This document shows positions 9,290 to 22,110 of a stretch of DNA of 64,000 bases, one piece after another. The notes beneath the pieces are model-generated. The model was given only the letters and a program-made list of their open reading frames with translations. It was not told where the DNA came from and ran no database searches. Source of the stretch: Gordonia asplenii (GTDB lineage: Bacteria; Actinomycetota; Actinomycetes; Mycobacteriales; Mycobacteriaceae); the NCBI RefSeq assembly GCF_012933505.1, contig NZ_JABBNB010000003.1, positions 212,867-276,866 on the forward strand, written 5' to 3'. Numbering within the stretch: the stretch's first letter is position 1; every line of letters starts with the position of its first letter. Both the position numbers and the translations under genes were made by a program.

Positions 9290-10632
9290 GTGCGGGCCAG
9301 TCCATCCTGATCACCGACGTCCGGCCGTACGGTGAGGGCGAACCGGTCGACATCCTGGTGCGCGACGGGGTCATCGCCGAGATAGGCACCGGGCTGAGCG
9401 CGCCCGACGACGTCGAACGCCTCGCAGGCGAGGGCGCGATCGCGCTGCCCGGCTTCGTCGACATGCATACTCACCTGCGCGAACCGGGGCGCGAAGACAC
9501 CGAGACCATCGCGTCCGGGTCGGCCGCCGCCGCACTCGGCGGCTACACGGCGGTGTTCGCGATGGCCAACACCGACCCGGTCGCCGACAACTCCACCGTC
9601 ACCGACGGCGTCTATCGCGCCGGCCGCGACGTCGGGCTGGTCGACGTCCACCCGGTCGGCGCGGTCACCGTCGGCCTGCGGGGCAAACAGCTCGCCGAGA
9701 TGGGCATGATGGCCGCCGGAGCGGCGGGCGTGCGGATGTTCTCCGACGACGGCAAGTGCGTCGACGACCCGCTGCTGATGCGGCGGGCGCTCGAATACGC
9801 GACGGGCCTCGACGTGCTCATCGCCCAGCATGCCGAAGAACCGCGGCTGACGGTCGGGGCCGTCGCCCACGAGGGTCCCACTGCCGCGCGCCTGGGGCTG
9901 GCGGGCTGGCCACGGGCCGCCGAGGAATCCATCGTGATCCGCGACGCACTGCTCGCCCGCGACGCCGGTGCGCGTGTGCACATTTGTCACGCATCCACCG
10001 AGGGCACCGTTGAACTGCTGAAATGGGCTCGCGCACAAGGGATTTCGATTACGGCCGAGGTGACGCCGCATCACTTGCTGCTCAACGACTCTCGGCTGGA
10101 AACGTACGATCCGATCAACAAGGTCAATCCGCCGCTACGCGAGGAGAGCGACAATCTGGCCCTGCGTCAGGCCCTCGCCGACGGTGTGATCGACTGCGTC
10201 GCAACCGATCACGCACCGCACGCGAGCCAGGACAAGTGCTGCGAGTTCGCGCAGGCCCGCCCGGGCATGCTGGGCCTGGAGACCGCGCTCGGCGTCGTCG
10301 TCGAAACGATGGTGACGACCGGTCTGCTCGACTGGCGCGGCGTCGCACGGGTGATGAGTGAACGGCCCGCCGAGATCGTCCGGCTACCCGACCACGGGCG
10401 TCCGATCGCGGTCAACGAACCGGCGAACCTCACCCTGGTCGACCCGAACCGGTCGTGGGTGGTGGCCGGTGACGAACTGGCCAGCCTCTCCGACAACACA
10501 CCGTATGAGGCGATGACCATGCCGGTCACCGTCACCGCGACGCTGCTGCGCGGTGCGGTCACCGCACGCGACGGCGTCGCCGCAAACCAGGGAGCCGAGA
10601 GCGGACCCGATGAACATGGGGTGATCGCATGA
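9286..10632 (+). CDS. pyrC: Dihydroorotase
   Basis: Amidohydrolase that cyclises carbamoyl-aspartate to dihydroorotate. The 448-residue protein is a type I (bacterial class) enzyme: the metal-binding [10 protein letters not shown] lies near residue 60, His residues occur in IAQHAEEP and HICHASTEG, and the catalytic Asp is in [10 protein letters not shown]. The GTG start overlaps the pyrB stop (GTGA). The ATG of the following membrane protein overlaps the pyrC stop in the same way. Confidence 0.95.
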   Translation: MSAGQSILITDVRPYGEGEPVDILVRDGVIAEIGTGLSAPDDVERLAGEGAIALPGFVDMHTHLREPGREDTETIASGSAAAALGGYTAVFAMANTDPVADNSTVTDGVYRAGRDVGLVDVHPVGAVTVGLRGKQLAEMGMMAAGAAGVRMFSDDGKCVDDPLLMRRALEYATGLDVLIAQHAEEPRLTVGAVAHEGPTAARLGLAGWPRAAEESIVIRDALLARDAGARVHICHASTEGTVELLKWARAQGISITAEVTPHHLLLNDSRLETYDPINKVNPPLREESDNLALRQALADGVIDCVATDHAPHASQDKCCEFAQARPGMLGLETALGVVVETMVTTGLLDWRGVARVMSERPAEIVRLPDHGRPIAVNEPANLTLVDPNRSWVVAGDELASLSDNTPYEAMTMPVTVTATLLRGAVTARDGVAANQGAESGPDEHGVIA

Positions 10633-11213
10633 ACGAGGTCTTCTACAACATCATCATCGTGATCGGCGTGCTGGCATTGTGGCTGCTGCTGATCTCGCTG
10701 GTCATCAAGGGCTGGCGCAACCGCGGCCGGCGCCAGCTCGACCTCGTCGGCGACTTCCCGGTTGCTCCCGAGGAACTCGGCGAAGTGCTGATCGGACCCG
10801 ACAGCGGCCTCTACGTCGGCTCGACGTTGGCGCCGAGCTGGCAGGACCGCATCGCGGTCGGCGACTACGGCGATCGCGCCACCACCGATCTCGTCGGGTT
10901 CGCCTCGGGAATCCTGTTCGTCCGCAAGGGGGCGTCGGAGATCTGGATTCCCCGCGAATCGCTGACCGCGGTGCGCACCGAACGCGGTCTGGCCGGCAAG
11001 GTGATGACCGCCGACGGGCTGCTGGTCTTCCGCTGGATCCTGCCCTCGGGCACCGAGATCGACTCCGGGATCCGCGCCGACGACAAGGCCGTCTACGCCG
11101 AATGGATCGCCGAGTACGCACCGGCGCAGCCGTCGGCCGACGCGACGGCGGATGCGGCCGACGCACCCCACTCCGACATCGACGCAAGCTCAACGCAGGG
11201 AACCGATAAATGA
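10629..11213 (+). CDS. Conserved membrane-anchored protein of the pyr operon (Rv1382-like)
   Basis: A 194-residue protein with one N-terminal transmembrane helix (about residues 5-27, [19 protein letters not shown]), a basic stop-transfer stretch ([10 protein letters not shown]), a beta-rich PH-like domain (about residues 40-160), and an Ala/Asp-rich acidic tail. Start and stop overlap pyrC and carA by 4 bp each, so it is made together with the pyrimidine enzymes. The same position between pyrC and carA is occupied by an uncharacterised protein in mycobacteria. Its role is unknown. No catalytic motif is visible, and a part in membrane localisation or regulation of the pathway is only a guess. 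Confidence 0.8.
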   Translation: MNEVFYNIIIVIGVLALWLLLISLVIKGWRNRGRRQLDLVGDFPVAPEELGEVLIGPDSGLYVGSTLAPSWQDRIAVGDYGDRATTDLVGFASGILFVRKGASEIWIPRESLTAVRTERGLAGKVMTADGLLVFRWILPSGTEIDSGIRADDKAVYAEWIAEYAPAQPSADATADAADAPHSDIDASSTQGTDK

Positions 11214-12357
11214 GTACAGCACTGTTGGTGCTTGAGAATGGACAAGTCTTCACCGGCACCGAATTCGGCGCCGTCGGCGAGACCCTCGGCGAAGCGGTGT
11301 TCTGCACCGCGATGACCGGCTACCAGGAGACCCTCACCGACCCGAGCTACCACCGGCAGATCGTGGTGGCCACCGCCCCCCAGATCGGCAACACCGGTTG
11401 GAACGACGAGGACGACGAGTCCCGAAACGATAGGATCTGGGTGGCCGGTTACGCCGTGCGCAACCCCACCCGCCGGGTATCCAACTGGCGCGCGACGACG
11501 TCGCTGCAGGACGAACTCGTCAGCCAGGGCATCGTCGGCATCGCGGGTATCGATACGCGCACCGTCGTGCGGGTGCTGCGCGATCACGGCTCGATGCGCG
11601 CGGGCGTATTCTCCGGAGCCGCACTGGCACCGGTCGACGAACTGGTGGCCCGCGTGCGCAACCAACCGGCGATGGCCGGTGCCGACCTCGCCGGTCAGGT
11701 GAGCACCGACGACACCTACCTCGTCGAACCGCACGGCGAGTCGCGCTACACCGTCGCGGCGATCGACCTCGGCATCAAGACCAACACGCCGCGCATGTTC
11801 GCCCAGCGCGGCCTGCGGGTACACGTGCTGCCGTCGTCGTCGACCTTCGCCGACATCACCGCACTCGGCGTCGACGGAGTCTTCCTCTCCAACGGCCCCG
11901 GCGATCCGGCCACCGCCGACGCCGCGGTGAACCTCACCCGCGACGTTCTCGGACAGGGACTGCCGCTGTTCGGCATCTGTTTCGGCAACCAGATCCTCGG
12001 CCGCGCACTCGGGCGCGGCACCTACAAGATGAAGTTCGGCCACCGCGGCATCAACATCCCGGTCGTCGACGCCGCCACCGGCAAGATCTCCATCACCGCC
12101 CAGAATCACGGCTTCGCCCTCGAGGGCGAAGCGGGCGAGGAGTTCGACACCGACTTCGGCCGGGCGCGGGTGAGCCACGTCTGCGCCAACGACGGCGTGG
12201 TCGAAGGCGTGGAACTGCTGGGCGGACAAGCCTTCTCGGTGCAGTACCACCCGGAGGCCGCCGCCGGGCCCCACGACGCCGCCTACCTCTTCGACCGATT
12301 CGTCGACCTGCTCGACGCCCGCCACTCCACCACTCCCACCAACGGAGCCGATGCCTG

Positions 12358-12358
<1 letters not shown>
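11210..12358 (+). CDS. carA: Carbamoyl-phosphate synthase small (glutaminase) subunit
   Basis: Hydrolyses glutamine and channels ammonia to CarB. The 382-residue protein has an N-terminal CarA-specific domain ([17 protein letters not shown]) and a C-terminal class I glutamine amidotransferase domain with the nucleophile Cys in [12 protein letters not shown] and the catalytic His and Glu in [10 protein letters not shown]. The residue after the nucleophile motif is Asn (FGNQ) where many CarA proteins have His; I believe this is a lineage variant. The ATG overlaps the previous stop, and its own TGA overlaps the carB ATG by 1 bp. Confidence 0.96.
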
Positions 12359-15698
<3,340 letters not shown>

Positions 15699-15702
<4 letters not shown>

Positions 15703-16529
15703 CCGAGCCGGGCTACGCCACGCGCTACCGCGACGCCGTCGCGGCGCGTGGCCGCCTGTGCGCGGGCATCGACCCGCACCCGCCGCTGCTGGAGAAGTGG
15801 GGGCTGCCGGTGTCCGCGGCGGGCGTCGCGCGGTTCGGCGAGATCTGCGTCGAGGCGCTCGGCCCGGCGGCGTCGGTGGTCAAACCGCAGGTCGCGTTCT
15901 TCGAAGCCTTCGGCTCGGCGGGCATCGCCGCTCTGGAGTCGGTGATCGCGGGCTGCCGGGCCGCCGGAGCACTGGTGATCGCCGACGCCAAGCGCGGCGA
16001 CATCGGCTCGACGATGGCCGCCTACACCACCGCGTGGCTCGACGACGAGTCGCCGCTGTGCGCCGACTCGGTGACCGCGTCGCCCTACCTGGGCTTCGGG
16101 TCGCTCTCGCCCGCCCTGGACAAGGCCGGGGCCACCGGCCGCGCCGTGTACGTGCTGGCCCGGACGTCGAATCCGGAGGGCGCCGAACTGCAGCGGGCCC
16201 AGCGCGGCGACGGCGCCTCGGTGGCGCAGGGGATAGTCGACGCCGCGGCCGCGGTCAACGCCGACGGGCGCGCGACCGTCGGGCTGGTCGTCGGGGCGAC
16301 CCGGGCGCACGGACTGGACCTGTCCGCCCTGCGGGGTTCGATCCTGTCGCCCGGTCTGGGGGCGCAGGGCGCGACGCCCGCCGATCTGCCCGAGGTCTTC
16401 GCCGGCGCCGACCGCGACTGGGTGCTGCCCGCCAGTTCCCGCGGACTGTTGGCGCAGGGACCCGACGTCGGCGCACTGCGGGCCGCCTATGAGCGCGTCC
16501 GCGACGAGGTCGAGGCCGCCTTGGGGTAG
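15699..16529 (+). CDS. pyrF: Orotidine-5'-phosphate decarboxylase (type 2)
   Basis: Last step of UMP synthesis. A 276-residue TIM-barrel protein of the longer mycobacterial/myxococcal subclass. The catalytic Asp-Lys-Asp array is in [14 protein letters not shown], with substrate-binding [12 protein letters not shown] at the N terminus and VVGATRAHG and [14 protein letters not shown] downstream. The start is the ATG overlapping the carB stop (ATGA); longer in-frame extensions lie inside carB. It ends the pyr operon; a short hairpin overlaps its stop codon. No pyrE or pyrD is in this operon. Confidence 0.95.
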
Positions 16530-16545
16530 CGACCGGCGTCGCTAC
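16526..16545. terminator. Short perfect hairpin at the end of pyrF
   Basis: GTAGCGAC-CGGC-GTCGCTAC is a perfect 8-bp stem with a 4-nt loop. It includes the pyrF stop codon and the last codons of the minus-strand GGDEF fragment. There is no T-tract on either side, so termination is possible but not assured. Confidence 0.4.
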
Positions 16546-16808
16546 ACCTGCACTCGATTGGGTCCCTGGCGCTTGGCCCGGTACAACGCCTGGTCGGCAT
16601 GGGAGAGTGCATCGTCGAGGCTGTCGCTGCCCGGATCGACCGGTGTGACGCCGATGGCGACGGTCGTCGAGATCGTCGCGCCGTCGACATCGAGGCCACC
16701 CGCGCCGGGGCTCAGGTCGCCCGACAGAACGGCGCGAGCGACATTCACCACCAGCGCACCCAGTAGGGCGAGGACTCCTGTTCGAACGCTCCGTGATCCA
16801 GCCTCCCT
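16542..16808 (-). pseudogene. C-terminal remnant of a GGDEF (diguanylate cyclase) domain
   Basis: Read on the minus strand, the frame ends with the sequence typical of the GGDEF-domain C terminus: TISTTVAIGVTP, then DDALSHADQALYRAKRQG and PNRVQV before the stop. Upstream there is no GGDEF signature, no long open frame, and a stop at 16809-16811. The fragment is only about 88 codons. It is best read as the tail of a lost or truncated diguanylate cyclase gene, not a working protein. A start at the GTG of 16751 would give 69 residues, too short for the fold. Confidence 0.7.
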
Positions 16809-17216
16809 TTAGCGTGCGCACCGCTGAAACCCGAGGTCATCCGGCCGCGGCGGCCGATGTCGACGGTGCGTCGCGGTGCGACACGCGGATGTGATGGATT
16901 TCGTCGCCGGGGATCGTCGAGCGGTTGCGCACACAACACGCGCCACACCAGTATCAGCGCAGAATCGCCTGTGTTGACCCACTTCTTCCCTCTGACCTGC
17001 GCAGATCGGTACCGGCCCAGGGGTGTGGCCCACTCGTCCGCCGATGAGAATCCGCAGGAAGCTACAACACCGTCATCTGGGCGTTTTCGTGGGGTCCTCC
17101 TCGAAATGCCTGCTCACGTTGGGTACGGTCGAGCACGCGCCGCATTCAATCGCGGCCAGGCGGACACCACCGTGCGCCGCCGACTCAAGACGAAGAACAC
17201 GATTACGGAGGAACCC
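16809..17216. other. Non-coding or degenerate stretch upstream of mIHF
   Basis: I see no convincing gene here. A minus-strand frame contains STIPGDEIHHIRVSHRDA before a stop near 16850 and may be the tail of another decayed gene. An in-frame upstream extension of mIHF is open back to 16857, but its composition (Arg/Thr/Pro-rich) is unlike a protein. The mIHF promoter must lie in this interval or just upstream. Confidence 0.5.
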
Positions 17217-17534
17217 GTGGCACTTCCCCAGTTGACACCCGAGCAGCGCGCCGCAGCGTTGGAGAAGGCAGCTGCTGCTCGCCGTGTCCGCGCGGAGCTC
17301 AAGGAGCGCCTCAAGCGTGGTGGCACCGACCTCAAGCAGGTCCTCACCGACGCTGAAAGCGACGAGATCCTCGGCAAGATGAAGGTTTCGGCGCTGCTCG
17401 AGGCCCTGCCCAAGGTCGGCAAGGTCAAGGCACAGGAGATCATGACCGAACTGGAGATCGCACCGACCCGCCGCCTGCGCGGACTCGGCGACCGTCAGCG
17501 CCGCGCGCTGCTGGAAAAGTTCGACCTCGCCTGA
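17217..17534 (+). CDS. mihF: Integration host factor, actinobacterial type (mIHF)
   Basis: Nucleoid-associated DNA-bending protein essential in mycobacteria. The 105-residue form starts at the GTG giving VALPQLTPEQRAAALEKAAAA, preceded by GGAGGAA. The body has the RRVRAELKERLKRGG helix, then VSALLEALPKVGKVKAQEIM (helix-two-turn-helix DNA-binding segment, about residues 60-80) and the basic PTRRLRGLGDRQRRALLEKF tail. Databases often carry a longer annotated start for this family; the extension here (back to 16857) is not supported by codon character. gmk begins immediately after the stop. Confidence 0.95.
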   Translation: MALPQLTPEQRAAALEKAAAARRVRAELKERLKRGGTDLKQVLTDAESDEILGKMKVSALLEALPKVGKVKAQEIMTELEIAPTRRLRGLGDRQRRALLEKFDLA

Positions 17535-18161
17535 GTGAGCGAGCAGAATTCGACGGCCCCGCAGGGGACCGCTGATACTCCGAGGGGCCGACTGATCGTT
17601 TTGGTCGGCCCCTCGGCCGTCGGCAAGTCCACCGTCGTCAAACGAGTACGAGAGCGGCTGCCCGAACTGTTCTTCAGCGTGTCGGTCACCACCCGCGCCG
17701 CGCGTCCCGGTGAAGTCGACGGACGCGACTACCACTTCATCTCCGACGCCGAGTTCGATGCGATGATCGCCGATGACCGCCTCCTGGAGTGGGCGGAGAT
17801 CCACGGCGGGCTGCAACGTTCGGGAACCCCCCGACAGCCGGTGCTCGACGCGCTGGCGGCCGGCAAACCGGTGCTGGTGGAGGTCGACCTGGAGGGTGCG
17901 GCCAACGTGGTCGCCCAGCTGCCCGAAGCCCACACGGTGTTCCTGTCGCCGCCGACGTGGGACGATCTGGTGGCCCGGCTGACCGGACGCGGCACCGAGA
18001 CGCCCGAGAAGATCGCCCGCCGACTGGAGACCGCACGGATCGAAATGGCGTCGAAAGACGACTTCGACCGGGTGCTGGTGAACCGCGAAGTCGACCAGGT
18101 GGCCATCGAGTTGGTATCCTTGCTGGTTGGACCTGCCGACGTGGCGGGCGGAGAGCACTAG
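17535..18161 (+). CDS. gmk: Guanylate kinase
   Basis: Phosphorylates GMP to GDP. The 208-residue protein has the Walker A loop [10 protein letters not shown] (Lys31), the GMP-binding [19 protein letters not shown] segment, and [13 protein letters not shown]. The GTG start follows the mIHF TGA without a gap, so translation is probably coupled. The next gene, rpoZ, is 69 bp downstream. Confidence 0.96.
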   Translation: MSEQNSTAPQGTADTPRGRLIVLVGPSAVGKSTVVKRVRERLPELFFSVSVTTRAARPGEVDGRDYHFISDAEFDAMIADDRLLEWAEIHGGLQRSGTPRQPVLDALAAGKPVLVEVDLEGAANVVAQLPEAHTVFLSPPTWDDLVARLTGRGTETPEKIARRLETARIEMASKDDFDRVLVNREVDQVAIELVSLLVGPADVAGGEH

Positions 18162-18203
18162 ATACCGTCCGCGCCACGCCCCACCAGTACCGATTCGCCA
18201 TAA

Positions 18204-18530
<327 letters not shown>

Positions 18531-18545
18531 CGGGAGACGCCGCGC

Positions 18546-19823
18546 ATGAGCAGCTCGCAGTCCGGCGCAGGCGATGCCCGTAAGCGCATCCTGATCGGCG
18601 TGGGCGGCGGAATCGCCGCGTACAAGGTGTGCTCGGTCATCCGCCACTTCACCGAGTCCGGCGCCGACGTCCGGGTCATCCCGACCGATTCGGCGCTGAA
18701 CTTCGTCGGAGCCGCGACCTTCGAGGCACTGTCCGGGCACCCGGTGAGCACGACGGTGTTCGACGACGTCGACGAGGTCGCGCACGTGCGGCTCGGCCAG
18801 CAGGCGGATCTGGTGATCGTGGCCCCGGCGACCGCCGACCTGATGGCCCGCGCGGCGTCGGGTCGCGCCGACGATCTGCTCACCGCGTCGCTGCTGACCG
18901 TTCGGGCGCCGGTGCTGTTCGTGCCCGCGATGCATACCGAGATGTGGGAGCACCCCGCGACCCAGGCCAACGTCGCAACGCTGCGCAGCCACGGCGCCAC
19001 CGTGATGACCCCGGCGTCGGGGCGGTTGACCGGTACCGACAGCGGCGCCGGTCGGCTGCCGGATCCGCAGGAGATCGCGCTGATCGGCGAACTGCTGCTC
19101 GACAGCGCGCACGCACTGCCCTACGACCTGTCCGGGATTCGGGTGCTGGTCAGCGCGGGCGGTACCCGTGAGCCCCTCGATCCGGTCCGTTACCTGGGCA
19201 ACCGCTCATCGGGCAAGCAGGGCTACGCCCTCGCCCGCGCCGCGGCGCAGCGTGGCGCGCAGGTGACCCTGGTGGCCGGTGCGACCGACGAGCCCGGCGA
19301 CCCCGCGGGCGTCGACATCGTCCGGATCGAGACCGCGACACAGCTCGCCGTCGAGATGAACAAACGCGCCGCCGACGCCGACGTCGTGATCATGGCCGCT
19401 GCCGTCGCCGACTTCCGGCCGCTCTCGGTCGCCGACGCCAAGATCAAGAAGGGCGCCGACGGACCGGCCCCGATCGAACTCGACACCAATCCCGACATCC
19501 TGCGCGGCCTGGTCCGCAGTCGCGAGGCCGGTGACATCCCGGCGTCGACGGTGATCGTCGGATTCGCCGCGGAGACCGGCGACGAGCGCGGTGGAGTTCT
19601 CGATCACGGCCGAGAGAAGTTGCGGCGCAAGGGAACCGATCTGTTGGTCGTCAACGCGGTCGGCGAGGGAAAGGCATTCGGCACCGCCGACAACACCGGC
19701 TGGCTGCTCAGTTCCACGGGAACCGAGACCGCGTTGCCGCTGGCGTCGAAAACACTCATGGCGAGCCAAATCCTTGACGAAATCGCCACTTTGGTCCCAG
19801 ATAGGGACGGACGTACCGACTGA
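18546..19823 (+). CDS. coaBC: Bifunctional phosphopantothenoylcysteine decarboxylase / phosphopantothenate-cysteine ligase
   Basis: Two consecutive steps of CoA synthesis. The N-terminal CoaC flavoprotein domain (about residues 1-190) has GVGGGIAAYKVCSVIR, APATADLMARAASG, and the PAMHTEMWEHPATQ substrate region. The C-terminal CoaB domain (about 190-425) has VLVSAGGTREPLDPVRYLGN and RSSGKQGYALARAA, then AAAVADFRPL and TPDIL-like DTNPDILRGL. Full length for the fusion protein (425 residues). ATG start 15 bp after rpoZ. Confidence 0.96.
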   Translation: MSSSQSGAGDARKRILIGVGGGIAAYKVCSVIRHFTESGADVRVIPTDSALNFVGAATFEALSGHPVSTTVFDDVDEVAHVRLGQQADLVIVAPATADLMARAASGRADDLLTASLLTVRAPVLFVPAMHTEMWEHPATQANVATLRSHGATVMTPASGRLTGTDSGAGRLPDPQEIALIGELLLDSAHALPYDLSGIRVLVSAGGTREPLDPVRYLGNRSSGKQGYALARAAAQRGAQVTLVAGATDEPGDPAGVDIVRIETATQLAVEMNKRAADADVVIMAAAVADFRPLSVADAKIKKGADGPAPIELDTNPDILRGLVRSREAGDIPASTVIVGFAAETGDERGGVLDHGREKLRRKGTDLLVVNAVGEGKAFGTADNTGWLLSSTGTETALPLASKTLMASQILDEIATLVPDRDGRTD

Positions 19824-19838
19824 CACAGCCAGCCGAGC

Positions 19839-19855
19839 CACGTCGGATCGACGTG
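19839..19855. promoter_or_regulatory. Perfect palindrome between coaBC and metK
   Basis: CACGTCG-GAT-CGACGTG is a 7-bp perfect inverted repeat 16 bp after the coaBC stop and 71 bp before metK. There is no T-tract, so it could be an operator or a weak terminator. I recognise no S-adenosylmethionine riboswitch in the interval. Confidence 0.3.
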
Positions 19856-19925
19856 TGTAGGTTGGATGCCATAGGGGGTAGCCGCGCGCACCCCGCTCAC
19901 TGACTGTTACTCCCGAGAGGACCCG

Positions 19926-21137
19926 ATGACCATCTCGTCACGCCTGTTCACCAGCGAATCGGTGACCGAAGGCCACCCGGACAAGATCTGCGATGCCATC
20001 AGCGACTCGATCCTCGATGCTCTGCTCCAGAAGGATCCCGGCGCGCGCGTCGCGGTCGAGACCCTCGTGACCACCGGTCAGGTGCACGTCGCAGGCGAGG
20101 TCAACACCACCGCCTACGCCGACATCCCCACCATCGTGCGCGAGAAGATCCTCGAAATCGGCTACGACTCGTCGACCAAGGGCTTCGACGGCGCGTCGTG
20201 CGGCGTCAACGTGGCGATCGGGGCGCAGTCCCCGGAGATCGCCGGCGGCGTCGACAATTCGCACGAGGCGCGCAGCGGCAGCGTCGAAGACGAACTCGAT
20301 GCGCAGGGTGCCGGTGATCAGGGCCTGATGTTCGGGTACGCCACCGACGAGACCCCGGAGTTGATGCCGGTCCCGATCGCGCTGGCGCACCGGCTGTCGC
20401 GGCGCCTGACCGAGGTGCGCAAGAACGGCACACTGCCGTACCTGCGGCCCGACGGCAAGACCCAGGTCACCATCGAATACGTCGGTGACCAGCCGGTCCG
20501 CCTGGACACCGTCGTCGTCTCCACCCAGCACGGCGAGGGCATCGACCTGGCGTCCCAGCTGACTCCCGACGTGCGCAAACATGTCGTCGACACCGTGCTC
20601 GCCGAACTCGATCTGCCCAGTCCGCTCGACGTGTCGACCTACAAGCTGCTGGTCAACCCGAGCGGCAGCTTCATCCTCGGCGGGCCGATGGGCGACGCCG
20701 GGCTGACCGGCCGCAAGATCATCGTCGACACCTACGGCGGCATGGCCCGCCACGGCGGCGGCGCATTCTCCGGCAAGGACCCGTCGAAGGTCGACCGCTC
20801 GGCCGCCTACGCCATGCGCTGGGTCGCGAAGAACGTCGTCGCGGCCGGACTGGCCAAGCGCGTCGAGGTACAGGTCGCCTACGCGATCGGCAAAGCGGCA
20901 CCCGTCGGACTGTTCGTCGAGACCTTCGGCACCGAGACCGTCGATCCGGCGCTGATCCAGAAGGCCATCGGCGAGGTCTTCGACCTGCGGCCCCTCGCGA
21001 TCATCCGCGAACTGGACCTGCTGCGTCCGATCTACGCACCGACCGCGGCGTACGGCCACTTCGGCCGCACCGACGTCGAACTGCCCTGGGAGAACACCGA
21101 CCGTGCGGAGAAGCTGAAGGCGGCCGTCGGCGCCTGA
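19926..21137 (+). CDS. metK: S-adenosylmethionine synthetase
   Basis: Makes AdoMet from methionine and ATP. The 403-residue protein contains [20 protein letters not shown] at the N terminus, the hexapeptide-like [12 protein letters not shown] and the phosphate-binding [19 protein letters not shown] loop. Catalytic His16 (TEGHPDK) and the Lys and Asp residues of both loops are in place. ATG start, with CGAGAGGA upstream. Last gene of the gmk-rpoZ-coaBC-metK run. Confidence 0.97.
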   Translation: MTISSRLFTSESVTEGHPDKICDAISDSILDALLQKDPGARVAVETLVTTGQVHVAGEVNTTAYADIPTIVREKILEIGYDSSTKGFDGASCGVNVAIGAQSPEIAGGVDNSHEARSGSVEDELDAQGAGDQGLMFGYATDETPELMPVPIALAHRLSRRLTEVRKNGTLPYLRPDGKTQVTIEYVGDQPVRLDTVVVSTQHGEGIDLASQLTPDVRKHVVDTVLAELDLPSPLDVSTYKLLVNPSGSFILGGPMGDAGLTGRKIIVDTYGGMARHGGGAFSGKDPSKVDRSAAYAMRWVAKNVVAAGLAKRVEVQVAYAIGKAAPVGLFVETFGTETVDPALIQKAIGEVFDLRPLAIIRELDLLRPIYAPTAAYGHFGRTDVELPWENTDRAEKLKAAVGA

Positions 21138-21150
21138 CTAGAGTCGGGTC

Positions 21151-21558
21151 ATGTCGCAGCCGGCCCGGTCCTATTCTCGTCGCGGACTGGTCGACTACAC
21201 GCGATTCGCGGTCGACCTGCCCGCGTTGGACTCCCGCCTGGCGGTACGTGTTCTGCGGGAGACTGTCTTGCAGGCACGTGATCTGACACGTCAGGACGAA
21301 CTGGACCGATTTCACCGCGAACCGCCGCCGACAGGCTCCCGTGGTTGGGACAGCCTGCTCGCCGGGGTCGCCTGTATGACTGGCGTGCGAGCCGCCGCCG
21401 GGGTGCTCGACTGGTGTTTCCGCCCGGAGAGATACTGCGTCGAATTGTTCGATCCGCTCGACACAGGCAAGTATCGGTGGCTCGACGCGCTGCGCACCCC
21501 GGTCGAAATACGTACACGGAACGTCATTCTGGCGGCCGGGAACCTCGAAGGGGTGTGA
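21151..21558 (+). CDS. Uncharacterised protein, probable partner of the nucleotidyltransferase-like gene
   Basis: A 135-residue protein I do not recognise. It has an Arg/Asp-rich N-terminal half with predicted helices (FAVDLPALDSRLAVRVLRET and a following VLQARDLTRQDELDRF), and a C-terminal half with several aromatic residues and two Cys. No signal peptide or membrane segment. The next gene overlaps it by 4 bp (GTGA), so the two are translationally coupled. Given that partner, an antitoxin role is plausible but rests only on context. The codon pattern is less GC3-biased than metK or priA around it. Confidence 0.7.
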   Translation: MSQPARSYSRRGLVDYTRFAVDLPALDSRLAVRVLRETVLQARDLTRQDELDRFHREPPPTGSRGWDSLLAGVACMTGVRAAAGVLDWCFRPERYCVELFDPLDTGKYRWLDALRTPVEIRTRNVILAAGNLEGV

Positions 21559-22091
21559 CGGTGGCGACGACGTTCACCGCCGATGAGATCCGGGAGCTTC
21601 TCGGTGTCCTCGAATTGCGCCTGCGCTCGGTCGGCGTGGAGGCCAAGCTGTTCGTCGTCGGGGGCGCCGCGATGGCCCTGGCCTATGACGTCACGCGCGT
21701 GACGGGCGACATCGATGGGCAATTCGTGCCGCGCGATCTGGTCCTGGAACAGGCGAGATCGGTGGCGCGCGAGCGCGGATTGCCCGATGACTGGCTCAAT
21801 GACGCGGTTACGCAGATGCATATGCCGCCGACTGCCGACTCGCATCCGCACAGTATGCGAATAGGACAGGCGTTGACAGTCGAGATCGCCTCGGCGGATT
21901 ACCTGCTTGCGATGAAGGCGATGTCGTCGAGGTTCTCCGGCGGTGACCTCGACGATGCCGTCGTGTTGTGTCGACGCCTCACGATTACAACGACGGACGA
22001 GATCGAAACGATCGTGCGGCGCTACTTCGGGACCATCGGGTACTTCGGAGCTCAAGAGCTGTGGTTCGAGCGGATCATCGACGCACTGTGA
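21555..22091 (+). CDS. Nucleotidyltransferase-fold protein (DUF6036/AbiEii-like)
   Basis: A 178-residue protein with a minimal nucleotidyltransferase signature near the N terminus: VVGGAAMALAYDVTRVTGDI followed by DGQF. That is Gly-Gly, then 14 residues, then Asp-Ile-Asp, as in pol-beta-type enzymes. A later ASADYLLAMKAMSSRFSGGD segment carries the Lys and Asp/Arg commonly seen after the catalytic core, where AbiEii/DUF6036 proteins have a similar 'LLAMK...R..D..D' pattern. These proteins are often toxins of type IV-like or MenT-type modules, or simple NTases of unknown target. The start is the GTG overlapping the upstream stop; GTG 21561 is an alternative. Confidence 0.72.
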   Translation: MTVATTFTADEIRELLGVLELRLRSVGVEAKLFVVGGAAMALAYDVTRVTGDIDGQFVPRDLVLEQARSVARERGLPDDWLNDAVTQMHMPPTADSHPHSMRIGQALTVEIASADYLLAMKAMSSRFSGGDLDDAVVLCRRLTITTTDEIETIVRRYFGTIGYFGAQELWFERIIDAL

Positions 22092-22110
22092 CCGCTGAGA
22101 CGAGATCGCG

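Noticed and set aside
11960..11990. CarA GICFGNQ instead of GICxGHQ
   Set aside because: Considered as a possible defect, but the nucleophile Cys and the downstream His/Glu are present and I believe this is a normal variant in the lineage.
16857..17216. Longer start for mIHF (about 120 extra residues)
   Set aside because: The extension is Arg/Thr/Pro-rich and has no family likeness; the GTG at 17217 has a good GGAGGAA and gives the known mIHF N terminus.
19824..19925. SAM riboswitch upstream of metK
   Set aside because: No SAM-I/II/IV aptamer blocks are recognisable; only a 7-bp palindrome is present.
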